Of a stretch of DNA of 64,000 nt, positions 1-7,790 are shown in pieces. The position numbers were made by a program, and so were the translations under genes. Source of the DNA: JARRON01 sp037383845. GTDB taxonomy: Bacteria > Pseudomonadota > Gammaproteobacteria > Steroidobacterales > XN24. Each line of letters starts with the position of its first letter. Within the stretch, counting starts at the first letter, position 1. Under the pieces are notes generated by a model that was not told where the DNA came from, did no database searches, and was given only the letters and a program-made list of their open reading frames with translations. The DNA is taken from contig JARRON010000023.1 in assembly GCA_037383845.1 (NCBI GenBank), positions 71,227 through 135,226 on the forward strand. Direction: 5' to 3'.

Positions 1-24
1 TTGCCGGAAACGGAATGTAGCTTC

Positions 25-53
25 TTGATTTGGCTCATGGCGTTCTGTAGGGT
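25..53 (+). promoter_or_regulatory. putative lpp promoter
   Basis: A TTGATT -35-like hexamer at 25-30 is followed after 17 bases by TAGGGT at 48-53. The -10 is weak (three of six consensus bases), but spacing is ideal and the position, about 70 bases before the lipoprotein start, is sensible. An AGGGG Shine-Dalgarno-like run lies at 108-112. Confidence 0.35.
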
Positions 54-122
54 GCGCCAATCGAAGGCAGTGATCTGCCTGTCGATACGCATGCGTGAAC
101 TACATCTAGGGGATACCAAGCA

Positions 123-434
123 ATGAAGAACAGCGTTCGTAAGGTTGCGATGGCTTGCGCGGCTTCCGCCGTGCTCCTGGCTGCCGGCGGCTGCGCCAGC
201 ACCGACGACTTCGAGTCCGTCCGTTCCACCGCGGTGGAAGCCCTCAACGAGGCCCGTGCCGCCAAGTCGGCTGCCGACTCCGCCGCCGCGGCCGCCAGCG
301 AAGCCAAGAGCATCGCGACCAGCGCCCAGAGTGCCGCCAACCGTGCCGCTCAGGCTGCCAGCGAGGCCCAGGCCTGCTGCCGTGCCAACACGGACCGGAT
401 CGAGCGGATGTTCGAGAAGTCCATGTCCAAGTAA
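123..434 (+). CDS. lpp: Lpp/OprI-type murein lipoprotein
   Basis: Small outer-membrane lipoprotein of 103 residues. Residues 1-23 are a lipoprotein signal peptide ending in a lipobox (LLAAGG before Cys24). The mature part is an alanine-rich helix with heptad-like spacing, as in OprI/Lpp, which trimerise in the periplasm. The tail ends in a lysine (Lys103) after an IERMFEKSMSK segment that resembles the OprI C-terminus; in Braun lipoprotein the terminal lysine is the attachment point to peptidoglycan. Unusual are two adjacent cysteines at residues 85-86, not expected in this family, which could allow disulfide crosslinking between helices (inference). A convergent L,D-transpeptidase lies just downstream, the enzyme class that makes the Lpp-murein bond. 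Family assignment is firm; covalent anchoring is inferred. Confidence 0.88.
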   Translation: MKNSVRKVAMACAASAVLLAAGGCASTDDFESVRSTAVEALNEARAAKSAADSAAAAASEAKSIATSAQSAANRAAQAASEAQACCRANTDRIERMFEKSMSK

Positions 435-460
435 GGACGACTTCTTCGTTCTACGCAGAA

Positions 461-490
461 AGGCCGCAGGAACCTGCGGCCTTTCTTTTT
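461..490 (+). terminator. intrinsic terminator of lpp
   Basis: A perfect 10-base stem (461-470 with 473-482, AA loop) is followed by TTCTTTTT. It sits 27 bases after the lpp stop codon and matches a Rho-independent terminator. Confidence 0.9.
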
Positions 491-530
491 GATCCCTGCT
501 TTTGCCCTGCGGCGCCGCTGAGTTCCGGCC

Positions 531-1472
531 CTAGGGCCCTGAAGCCATCGGTCCTTCCAGCAGGGGCACTTCCTCCGGCACGCCCCGGGCTTCGCTGAAA
601 ATGGCTTCCGCCCGGGACCAGTCCACCTGCATGCCCCGCTCCGCGGCGGCTTCCCTGAGCATGTTGGTGTAGTTCAGCCTGAGCTGGGTGGCGCTGTGCT
701 CCTCCAGCGGCGGATGGACTTCCGCATAGAGGGTGTCGGCGGCCCAGCCCACCTTGATGGGCTCGCTGATGATCTGCACCGGGGTGCCCACCTTCACCAT
801 CGGGAAAAGCCGCTCGATGTCCTCGGGGAACATCCTGATGCAGCCGTGGGTCACCCGCATGCCCACGCCGGCGGGCTTGTTCGTACCGTGGATGAGGTAA
901 CCCGGGACGTCCAGGCGCATGGCAAAGGCGCCCAGGGGATTGTCCGGACCGGCCGGCACGACGTCCGGGAGTATGTCGCCGCGCTCGGCGTGTTCCTTTC
1001 GTATGGACTCCGGCGGATACCACGCGGGATCACGCACCTTGGTCACGATCCGGTGGACGCCGAGAGGCGTGTTCCAGTCCATCCGCCCGATGCTGATGGG
1101 ATGAGTCACCACCCGCGGGGCACCGTCATCGCCGTTGCCGCTGAAGAAGTACAGCCGGTACTCCGGCAGGTTGATGACCATCCCCTCCCGTATGCCTGCA
1201 GGCAGGATGTAGCGCGTGGGCAGGAGAATCCGGGTGCCTTCTCCCGGGATCCACGGATCCACGAGGGGGTTGGCCCGGACCACTTCCTCGTAGCCGATCC
1301 CGTAGTCCCGGGCCACGTCCAGCAGGGTTTCCTCGTAGCGGGTATGAACCCACAGGTCCGTGCCCACCAGGTCCGTGCCCTCGGGCGGGACCACGAAGGT
1401 GGACGCGGTCGCCCGCGCAGCGGTGGCCAGCCACAGCGCAACGGCAATACCAAGGTACCAGCGCTCGCTCAA
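531..1472 (-). CDS. L,D-transpeptidase (YkuD/ErfK-YbiS-type)
   Basis: Periplasmic L,D-transpeptidase of 313 residues. This class forms 3-3 peptidoglycan crosslinks or attaches Lpp to meso-diaminopimelate. I chose the TTG start at 1472 because an AAGGAG Shine-Dalgarno lies 7 bases upstream and a signal peptide (about residues 1-24, ending ATA) follows; the frame is open further upstream but without such features. Residues about 40-85 look LysM-like. The YkuD domain has the catalytic signature: His195 in HGT, then THGCIRM with His209 and Cys211. A C-terminal extension of about 80 residues follows, as in the YbiS/ErfK group. It converges on lpp across a terminator. Whether it acts on that lipoprotein or makes 3-3 links is inferred from neighbourhood only. 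Confidence 0.9.
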   Translation of the reverse strand: MSERWYLGIAVALWLATAARATASTFVVPPEGTDLVGTDLWVHTRYEETLLDVARDYGIGYEEVVRANPLVDPWIPGEGTRILLPTRYILPAGIREGMVINLPEYRLYFFSGNGDDGAPRVVTHPISIGRMDWNTPLGVHRIVTKVRDPAWYPPESIRKEHAERGDILPDVVPAGPDNPLGAFAMRLDVPGYLIHGTNKPAGVGMRVTHGCIRMFPEDIERLFPMVKVGTPVQIISEPIKVGWAADTLYAEVHPPLEEHSATQLRLNYTNMLREAAAERGMQVDWSRAEAIFSEARGVPEEVPLLEGPMASGP

Positions 1473-1644
1473 TCCCCTTCTCCTTGCTGTCGGGCCCTTG
1501 AGCCCGGCGAGCCGGTATTCTACCTGTTTCGCGCCGGGTGCCTGCCCCCGTACCGTCCCGGGGCGTGCGGTTCCGCGGCGGGTCAGGTTGACGCCCACGG
1601 GTCCCCCCCGTAGGCTTCCGGCCACGTTATTCGGGGAGCCAGCC

Positions 1645-2202
1645 ATGACCCTAAGGGTTTCCTTCGAGCTCAGCGACAGGGACACGCGACATTTCCGCGC
1701 TGCGATGAAGCGTGCCCGGCACACCGTGCGTGACGCCGAAGACGAGGAGATTCTCCAGGCGGCCCAGGAACTCCTGACAGAGGTGGGCGCCGCACGGGTC
1801 CCCGGCTTCGTTCGCGAGCGCCTGGATCGGCTGCGCGCCCTGGTGGGCATGGTCCAGGACGAGGAATGGGCCATGGCGCCCTCCGAAAGAGAGCGCGTCC
1901 TGACGGCCCTGGTGTATTTCTGCGATCCCGAGGACCTGATCCCCGACCACATCCCCGGGCTGGGCTTTCTTGACGACGCCATCATGGTGGAGCTTGCCCT
2001 GCGCGAGCTGAAGCACGAGATCGAGGCCTACGACGACTTCTGTGCCTTCCGCGCGAAGTACGACAAGGGCTTCCGCCTCGTGCGCAGCGCCGAGGCCCGG
2101 GAGGAAAAGCTCGGCGCCCGCCGGCGCCAGCTCAGGGAACGCGCCGACCGGCGCAGGGAGCGCGACGCCGAAGCCGCCGGCGATACCGCGCGCCTGCTGT
2201 AG
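1645..2202 (+). CDS. DUF1232 (YkvA-like) protein
   Basis: A 185-residue protein, start ATG at 1645 preceded by GGGGAG. Residues about 83-122 hold the DUF1232/YkvA core, with the family-typical YFCDPEDLIPD and GFLDDA motifs. In this family that motif is a short hydrophobic hairpin; the biochemical function is unknown. The N-terminal 80 residues are charged and helical; the C-terminus is strongly basic and arginine-rich with probable coiled-coil character. It precedes the ParA gene by 76 bases on the same strand and may be co-transcribed with it. Function cannot be given beyond the domain. Confidence 0.8.
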   Translation: MTLRVSFELSDRDTRHFRAAMKRARHTVRDAEDEEILQAAQELLTEVGAARVPGFVRERLDRLRALVGMVQDEEWAMAPSERERVLTALVYFCDPEDLIPDHIPGLGFLDDAIMVELALRELKHEIEAYDDFCAFRAKYDKGFRLVRSAEAREEKLGARRRQLRERADRRRERDAEAAGDTARLL

Positions 2203-2278
2203 ACCCTGACCGCTTGACGCCCGCACCGCCCATCGACCAGACTTTGCTGCTTCGCACCATCGTGCCTGGAGTGGAGCC

Positions 2279-3046
2279 ATGCGGCGGGTAATCTTCAACC
2301 AGAAGGGCGGCGTCGGTAAGTCCAGCATCACCGTGAATCTCGCCGCGATCTCCGCCGCCCGCGGCCAGGACACCCTGGTCGTGGACCTGGATCCCCAGGG
2401 GAACGCCAGCCAGTATCTCCTGGGCGGCGCCTACGAGGACACGGAAGACGACCTCGGCCGCCTGTTCAGCGACGCCCTCTCCATCCGCCTGCTGCCCCGG
2501 GACCCGCTGTCCTACGTCACGCCCACGGAGTTCGAGGGTTTGCACCTTCTGGCGTCGTCGCCGGAACTCGCCGAGCTGCAGTCCAAGCTGGAAGCCAAGC
2601 ACAAGATCTACAAGCTGCGGGAGCTCCTTGACCGCCTGGACGATCAGTTCGACGCGGTCTACATCGACACGCCGCCCGCATACAATTTCTACACCCTGTC
2701 GGCGCTGATCGCCGCCCAGTCCTGCCTGATTCCCTTCGACTGCGACGACTTCTCTCGCCGGGCCCTGTACACGCTGCTGGAAAACGTGGAAGAAACCCGC
2801 GGCGACCACAACGCGGAGCTGGAGGTGGAAGGCATCATCATCAACCAGTTCCTGTCGCGGGCGAACCTGCCCCAGAGGCTGGTCGAGGAACTGCAGGACG
2901 AAGGGCTCCCGGTGCTGGAGACGCGGCTGTCATCTTCAGTGAAGATGCGCGAATCCCACGAGCAGTGCATGCCGCTGGTCCACCTGGCCCCCCGGCACAA
3001 GCTGACCCAGGAGTTTCTGGCTCTCTACGACGAGCTGGAGGGCTGA
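2279..3046 (+). CDS. ParA/MinD-family ATPase (orphan)
   Basis: A 255-residue deviant Walker A ATPase. The P-loop KGGVGKSS spans residues 9-16, with the signature lysine Lys9 typical of ParA/Soj/MinD dimers, and a VDLDPQGNAS Walker A' strand follows. ParA-type proteins dimerise on ATP and bind DNA or membrane to position chromosomes, plasmids or protein clusters. There is no N-terminal DNA-binding helix-turn-helix and no ParB or parS candidate next to it, so it is probably a chromosomal orphan positioning ATPase and not a plasmid partition gene (inference). The start is supported by GGAG six bases before the ATG. A DUF1232 gene lies directly upstream and pyrophosphatase converges 20 bases downstream. 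Confidence 0.88.
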   Translation: MRRVIFNQKGGVGKSSITVNLAAISAARGQDTLVVDLDPQGNASQYLLGGAYEDTEDDLGRLFSDALSIRLLPRDPLSYVTPTEFEGLHLLASSPELAELQSKLEAKHKIYKLRELLDRLDDQFDAVYIDTPPAYNFYTLSALIAAQSCLIPFDCDDFSRRALYTLLENVEETRGDHNAELEVEGIIINQFLSRANLPQRLVEELQDEGLPVLETRLSSSVKMRESHEQCMPLVHLAPRHKLTQEFLALYDELEG

Positions 3047-3066
3047 TCCGTCACCCGGGGCCAGGC

Positions 3067-3747
3067 TTACGGGCCGGCGCCGATCACCCGGCCTTCCAGG
3101 GATTCCCAGGCCCGTCGCTGGCGGCCGTAGGTGGCCTCATAGTCCTTCATGGCCGCCGTGACCACCTGGCCCGCATGGTCCCGGCCGTAGGTGCCGGTGA
3201 TCTCGATTTCCGTGGCCATATCGGGCCCCATCTTGTAGGTCCCGAAATAGTGCAGCAGCCGCTGGATGAGGACGTCCGGGAGGTCGCTGATGTCGTTCGA
3301 CTCGCTCCAGATATAGTCGTTGCGCAGCACGGCGATAATCTTGTCGTCCGCCTCTCCGCCATCCAGCATCTGGATGCCGCCGATGACCTTGGCGTCCAGG
3401 AGGATGCCGCCCCGCTCGATGCGCCGTTCGCTGATGATGCAGATATCCAGGGGGTCCCCGTCTCCCCGGTCAGCACCTTCCGTCAGCCCCCGCACGTTCT
3501 CGTCGCAGTAGGTCTGGGGAATGAATCCGTACAGGGCCGGGGGCTGGGCCGACGTCCGCTGGGGACGGTCCACGATCATGTACCCGGAGTCCTTGTCCAC
3601 TTCGTACTTCACCAGGTCGAACGGGGTGATCTCGATGAAGGCCCGGATCTCGAAGGGGGGATTCAGGCCAGGCCTGAGGCCGTGCCATGGGTGGGGTCGC
3701 CAGCTGTGGAACCCGAAGACCTCCGTGTCCCGAGGGTGGTCGCTCAT
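3067..3747 (-). CDS. ppa: inorganic pyrophosphatase, family I
   Basis: Soluble family I pyrophosphatase of 226 residues, hydrolysing PPi to two phosphates and so pulling biosynthetic reactions forward. The active-site signature DGDPLDI is present, with metal-binding Asp96, Asp98 and Asp101 by my count. The upstream YGFIPQTYC segment and the downstream DGGEADDKIIAV segment supply the other conserved metal and phosphate ligands. It is longer than the E. coli enzyme (about 175 residues) because of an N-terminal extension of about 25 residues and inserts, resembling the longer bacterial and eukaryotic-like members. It converges with parA (20-base gap) and diverges from the DUF2878 gene. It starts at ATG 3747 after an AGGAGAAC segment. 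Confidence 0.92.
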   Translation of the reverse strand: MSDHPRDTEVFGFHSWRPHPWHGLRPGLNPPFEIRAFIEITPFDLVKYEVDKDSGYMIVDRPQRTSAQPPALYGFIPQTYCDENVRGLTEGADRGDGDPLDICIISERRIERGGILLDAKVIGGIQMLDGGEADDKIIAVLRNDYIWSESNDISDLPDVLIQRLLHYFGTYKMGPDMATEIEITGTYGRDHAGQVVTAAMKDYEATYGRQRRAWESLEGRVIGAGP

Positions 3748-3800
3748 CTTGTTCTCCTGTGACCGGAATCCGCTTGACCGCGGATGGCGAAAGACTGTAC

Positions 3801-4367
3801 ATGCGAACCATAGCCCATAACGGTGCCGCCATGCTGCCCATGGCCCTGAACATTGTTGGCTTCAATCTCGCCTGGCTCGCCACGGTCGTCGGCGCGGCGG
3901 AGGGACTGCCCTGGGCCGGCCCGGCCGCGCTGCTGGTCTTCGCCGCTTTCCAGCTGCCGGCCAGTGCGCGGCCGCGCTACGACCTGACCGCCATGGCCGT
4001 GTTCATGACCGTGGGGCTGGTGGTGGACAGCTTCTGGGCCGCCGCGGGAGTCGTGCAGTATGCCTCCGCCTGGCCCTCGGACGTGCTGGCGCCTGTGTGG
4101 CTGGTGGCCCTGTGGGGAAGCTTCTCCCTGACCCTGGGACATTCCCTCGCGTGGATCCGTCGCCGACCGGTGGCCGCGGCCCTTCTGGGAGGCGTCGGCG
4201 GAGGTTTCTCCTACTGGGTGGGCGCCGGTCTGGGGGCGGTACAGCCGAATATCCCCGCAGCGCTTTACGGCGTCCTCGTCGGCATCAGCTGGGCGGTGAT
4301 CTTCCCGGTTCTCATCGCCGTGACGGCGCGGGCGGCCCGCCGCAGGTTACCAGCGTACCAGCGCTGA
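3801..4367 (+). CDS. DUF2878 family inner-membrane protein
   Basis: An integral membrane protein of 188 residues with about five hydrophobic segments. The opening ALNIVGFNLAWLATVVG and the DSFWAAAGVVQY segment are typical of the DUF2878 family, whose function is unknown. An ATG at 3801 is used here; the internal ATG at 3831 (178 residues) places the first helix at the N-terminus as in most family members and is equally plausible. Its last 21 bases overlap the convergent fabH gene. It diverges from ppa with a gap of about 50 bases, which must hold both promoters. Confidence 0.72.
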   Translation: MRTIAHNGAAMLPMALNIVGFNLAWLATVVGAAEGLPWAGPAALLVFAAFQLPASARPRYDLTAMAVFMTVGLVVDSFWAAAGVVQYASAWPSDVLAPVWLVALWGSFSLTLGHSLAWIRRRPVAAALLGGVGGGFSYWVGAGLGAVQPNIPAALYGVLVGISWAVIFPVLIAVTARAARRRLPAYQR

Positions 4368-5318
4368 TCCCCAGGTGAATCCGCCCCCGAAGGCCTCCAG
4401 CAGCAGGAGGTCGCCGGGGCGTATCCTGCCGTCGCGGACGGCGACGTCGAGAGCCATCGGCACGGAAGCCGCCGACGTGTTGCCGTGATCCTGGACGGTC
4501 AGCACGACCCGTTCCATGGGCATATCCAGCTTCTTCGCGGTCGCCTGGATGATGCGAGTATTCGCCTGGTGGGGAATGAGCCAGTCCACGTCCCCCTTGC
4601 CCAGGTCATTCGACTCCAGCGTTTCATCCACGATCCGCCCCAGGGTGTTCACGGCGACCTTGAACACCTCGTTGCCCTTCATCTTGATGCCGTTGCCCTC
4701 CTCCCCCGCCGGCCGCATGCCGGTGGAGACACCGGTGGGAAAATACAGCAGGTCCTTGTATCGGCCGTCGGCGTGAAGGTGGGTCGAAAGAATGCCCGGC
4801 GTCTCGGAGGCCCGGAGCACCACGGCCCCCGCCCCGTCACCGAACAGCACCGCCGTCGCCCGGTCCGTCCAGTCCGTGATCCTGCTCAGAGTTTCCGCGC
4901 CGATCACCAGGGCCGTGCGGGCAGCGCCAGTTGCGACGAACTTGTCCGCCACGCCCAGAGCGTAAATGAAGCTGCTGCAGGCCGCTTCCAGGCTGAAAGC
5001 AGCGCAGCCGCCGGCGCCCAGGCGCTCCTGCACCAGGCACGCGACGTTTGGGAAGACACGGTCCGGGGTAGTGGTGCCGACAATGATCAGGTCCAGTTCG
5101 CCCGCTTCCACGCCTGCCGCCGCCATGGCCTGGCGGGCCGCCTTCTCCGCCAGGTCGCTGGTCAGTTCCCCGTCGGCCGCGATGTGGCGCCGCTCGATGC
5201 CGCTGCGGGACCGGATCCATTCATCGCTGGTTTCCACCATCTTCTCCAGGTCGAAGTTGGTGAGCACCTTCTCCGGCAGGTACCGGCCGGTGCCAATGAT
5301 CCTGGAGTATCCCGTCAC
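4347..5318 (-). CDS. fabH: beta-ketoacyl-ACP synthase III
   Basis: FabH (KAS III), 323 residues, condenses acetyl-CoA with malonyl-ACP to start fatty acid synthesis. The catalytic triad is visible: Cys114 in EAACSSF, His250 in LIPHQANTRI and Asn280 in DHGNTSAAS. Length is normal. The GTG start at 5318 overlaps the plsX stop in a GTGA junction, so the two are translationally coupled in a yceD-rpmF-plsX-fabH operon, the usual gammaproteobacterial order. The operon stops here: fabD, fabG and acpP, which often follow, are absent, and the next gene is the convergent DUF2878 gene. Confidence 0.96.
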   Translation of the reverse strand: MTGYSRIIGTGRYLPEKVLTNFDLEKMVETSDEWIRSRSGIERRHIAADGELTSDLAEKAARQAMAAAGVEAGELDLIIVGTTTPDRVFPNVACLVQERLGAGGCAAFSLEAACSSFIYALGVADKFVATGAARTALVIGAETLSRITDWTDRATAVLFGDGAGAVVLRASETPGILSTHLHADGRYKDLLYFPTGVSTGMRPAGEEGNGIKMKGNEVFKVAVNTLGRIVDETLESNDLGKGDVDWLIPHQANTRIIQATAKKLDMPMERVVLTVQDHGNTSAASVPMALDVAVRDGRIRPGDLLLLEAFGGGFTWGSALVRW

Positions 5319-6343
5319 GTTGCCTCCGTTCCGAAGTCCTGGGCCTGCAGCAGCTCGCTGATCTGGGTGGGCACTCCCTTGCGGGCCTCCAGCATGGCCG
5401 TCCGAACCGCGTTGGCAAACGCCACGCTGTCGGCGCCACCATGGCTCTTCACGACGACGCCGTTGAGTCCCACCAGGGTGGCGCCATTGTAACGACGGGG
5501 GTCGACGCGGGCGGCGAGACGCCTGAGCATGGGGCTGGCCACCAGCGCCATCAGGCGGTTGGCGGGACTGCGCCTAAACTCCTCCCGGGCGATCCCGGCC
5601 AGGGTGCGGGCCACGCCTTCAATGGTCTTAAGGGCCACGTTGCCGGTGAAGCCGTCCGTCACCACGACATCCACGTCTCCGGAAAGGATCTGGTCGCCTT
5701 CCACGAAGCCGGTGTAGTTCAGGGTGCTGCTCCTCAGCCACTGGTGGGCCTGTCGCAGGACGTCGTTGCCCTTGATCTCCTCGGTGCCGATATTGAGCAG
5801 GCCGACACGTGGCTGGGCCAGTCCGTGCACGTCATGGGCCACGACGGCGCCCATCACCGCGAACTCGCAGAGCTGCCTGGCGGTCGCCGAACTGTTGGCG
5901 CCCAGGTCCAGCATGTGGGTGTGCCCGTCCGCCGAGGGGATCGCGGACAGTATGGCCGGGCGGTCCACCCCGGGCAGGGTCTTGAGCACGAACCGGGCCG
6001 TGGCCATCAGGGCGCCGGTGTTGCCCGCGCTCACGCAGGCTCGGGCCTCACCGGACTTGACCAGGTTGATGGCCACCCGCATGGACGAGTCCCGCTTGCG
6101 CCTGAGCGCCTCGGCGGGAGGCTCGTCCATGGTCACGACTTCGGAGGCGGGAACAACGCGGATGCGGCTCCTCTCCCCGGAAGGGACCGTGGCGAGGTGG
6201 GTCTCGATGTCGCCCGGGTGGCCCACCAGCGCCAGCTCCACGTCGGCCGAGTCCCGCAGCAGCTCCACGACCGCAGGCACGACCACGGACGGTCCGCGAT
6301 CGCCGCTCATCGCGTCGATGGCCAGGGTGAGCCGCTGGGACAT
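5315..6343 (-). CDS. plsX: phosphate acyltransferase PlsX
   Basis: PlsX, 342 residues, converts acyl-ACP to acyl-phosphate, the acyl donor for PlsY in phosphatidic acid synthesis. It starts TLAIDAMSGDRGPSVVVPA, the PlsX hallmark (usually DAMGGD; here Ser replaces the first Gly), and continues with a glycine-rich SAGNTGALMA motif and an NIGTEEIKGND motif typical of the family. Peripheral inner-membrane enzyme. It lies 38 bases after rpmF and overlaps fabH by 4 bases, linking phospholipid and fatty acid initiation. Confidence 0.96.
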   Translation of the reverse strand: MSQRLTLAIDAMSGDRGPSVVVPAVVELLRDSADVELALVGHPGDIETHLATVPSGERSRIRVVPASEVVTMDEPPAEALRRKRDSSMRVAINLVKSGEARACVSAGNTGALMATARFVLKTLPGVDRPAILSAIPSADGHTHMLDLGANSSATARQLCEFAVMGAVVAHDVHGLAQPRVGLLNIGTEEIKGNDVLRQAHQWLRSSTLNYTGFVEGDQILSGDVDVVVTDGFTGNVALKTIEGVARTLAGIAREEFRRSPANRLMALVASPMLRRLAARVDPRRYNGATLVGLNGVVVKSHGGADSVAFANAVRTAMLEARKGVPTQISELLQAQDFGTEAT

Positions 6344-6381
6344 TGCGGCGGGTCACGCCGCCCGGAGGCGGCGCGGAAAGT

Positions 6382-6573
6382 TTATTCCTCGTCGACCGGC
6401 GCCGCGGTCTCGATCACCTTCCGGCCGCGGTAAAAGCCGTCAGGCGTCACGTGATGCCGCCGGTGAGTCTCGCCGCTGACCGGGTCCACGGAAAGCGCCG
6501 GCTTGGACAGGGAGTCATGGGCCCGGCGCATGTCGCGCTTCGACGAGGTCTTGCGATTCTGCTGAACAGCCAT
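6382..6573 (-). CDS. rpmF: 50S ribosomal protein L32
   Basis: A 63-residue basic protein starting MAVQQNRKTSSKRDMRRAH, the usual L32 N-terminus (normally with MAVQ and SRRDMRR). HVTPDGFYRGRKVI is the conserved C-terminal part. It has no zinc-binding cysteines, so it is the zinc-independent C-minus form. It sits between yceD (20-base gap) and plsX, the classic arrangement that ties a ribosomal protein to phospholipid synthesis genes. Confidence 0.96.
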   Translation of the reverse strand: MAVQQNRKTSSKRDMRRAHDSLSKPALSVDPVSGETHRRHHVTPDGFYRGRKVIETAAPVDEE

Positions 6574-6592
6574 GGTCGGTTGTCTCCGTCAA

Positions 6593-7105
6593 TCACTTCT
6601 TTCTCTTCAGCGACGCCAGGGCCGCGAAGGGGTTCTGGGTGGTCTCGTGTCCGGATTCTTCCGGCGCGAGCCGTTCAATCATCTGCGCCGACGCGCCGCA
6701 CTCATCGATTTCCCGGTGGACCGGAAAGCTGGGCACTTCGAGGAGAAGCTCGTCCTCCAGCAACTGCCGAAGCGTGGATCCTTCTACCTGCCCGTAGGCC
6801 TCGAACTCTTCCGGCGCCCCGGTTTCCTCGCCCAGGGCGATCCGCACCCGAACGGGAATCCGCAAGGTCAGCGGCTCAAGACACCGCTGACACACCAGCG
6901 CCGCCTCGAGCTCCAGGTCCGCCCGAAGCAGGGCGGAACCGTCTCCCGGGGAGTCGAATTTCACCTCGCCCCGAAGCCTGCCCTGACCGTCGCCGCTGAG
7001 CTCTGCCAGCCGGCGCCAGCGCGCCAGGTCTTCGTCCACGGCGCCGGCAAAACTCCGCGCCCCGGAAAGCCCGGGCCTCAGCACCCTGTCGAGGTCGCCG
7101 CGCAT
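6593..7105 (-). CDS. yceD: YceD/DUF177 family protein
   Basis: A 170-residue DUF177 protein. The CQRC motif within LVCQRCLEPL is the family signature, and the C-terminus NPFAALASLKRKK is the conserved YceD tail. Related proteins are implicated in 23S rRNA accumulation in E. coli and plants; I do not claim more. First gene of the operon. A strong promoter ends only about 10 bases upstream of this ATG, so the mRNA may be nearly leaderless, or the GTG at 7084 is the real start. Confidence 0.88.
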   Translation of the reverse strand: MRGDLDRVLRPGLSGARSFAGAVDEDLARWRRLAELSGDGQGRLRGEVKFDSPGDGSALLRADLELEAALVCQRCLEPLTLRIPVRVRIALGEETGAPEEFEAYGQVEGSTLRQLLEDELLLEVPSFPVHREIDECGASAQMIERLAPEESGHETTQNPFAALASLKRKK

Positions 7106-7114
7106 AAGCAGTCA

Positions 7115-7144
7115 ATAATATCCGGTGTCCAATCTGCCTGTCAA
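7115..7144 (-). promoter_or_regulatory. promoter of yceD-rpmF-plsX-fabH
   Basis: On the minus strand TTGACA (7144-7139) and TATTAT (7120-7115) are separated by 18 bases, close to the sigma-70 consensus. The expected start is near 7108, about 3 bases before the annotated yceD ATG. Confidence 0.75.
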
Positions 7145-7196
7145 AGCGCTGAACCGCCGGGGTTTTTCTCGATGCCGGGGGCCGTATCATGCGGCC

Positions 7197-7790
7197 ATGA
7201 ACGAAACCGCCCCTTCCCTGATCCTCGCATCCGGCTCCGCTCACCGGGCCAGGCTCCTGGAGCGACTCGGCCTGCCATTCTCCCAGGACCCGCCGGACAT
7301 CGACGAAAGCCCGGTCGCAGGCGAAGAGCCGGCACGCCTGGCGGTCCGCCTCGCCCGCGAAAAGGCGTCCGTGGTCGCCGCGCGGCATCCCGGGGCCATC
7401 GTAATCGGCTCGGACCAGGTGGCGATGCGGGACGGACGGGCTCTCGGCAAGCCCGCGTCCGCGGAGGCCGCCCGGGAGCAGCTGGCCGCCTCCGCCGGAA
7501 AAGAGATGGAGTTCCTCACCGCCGTGTGTGTGCTGCCGGCCGACCGGGAACGGGAGCCCGAGGAGCACATGGACATTACCCGGGTCGTGTTTCGCCCGCT
7601 GGACCACGGCATGATCGGGCGCTACATCAGCCGGGACCATCCCCTGGACTGTGCCGGCAGCTTCCGGTCCGAGTCCCTGGGCATCGCCCTGGTGGAGCGC
7701 ATCGACAGCCACGACCCCACGGCCCTGGTGGGCCTGCCCCTGATCTGGCTATCCGGCGCCCTGGCGCGCCTCGGGCTGCCGGCCCTGTAG
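7197..7790 (+). CDS. yceF: 7-methyl-GTP pyrophosphatase, Maf/YceF type
   Basis: A Maf-superfamily nucleotide pyrophosphatase of 197 residues. The ATG at 7197 gives the normal N-terminus: LILASGSAHRARLLERLGLPF, the Maf substrate-binding segment. GSDQV with Asp73 followed by a GKP motif is the YceF-type signature; the dTTPase-type Maf has a DT instead. E. coli YceF hydrolyses m7GTP, a house-cleaning role for modified nucleotides. It is divergent from yceD, exactly as in E. coli, which supports orthology. Its last 42 bases overlap the convergent HAD gene. Confidence 0.9.
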   Translation: MNETAPSLILASGSAHRARLLERLGLPFSQDPPDIDESPVAGEEPARLAVRLAREKASVVAARHPGAIVIGSDQVAMRDGRALGKPASAEAAREQLAASAGKEMEFLTAVCVLPADREREPEEHMDITRVVFRPLDHGMIGRYISRDHPLDCAGSFRSESLGIALVERIDSHDPTALVGLPLIWLSGALARLGLPAL

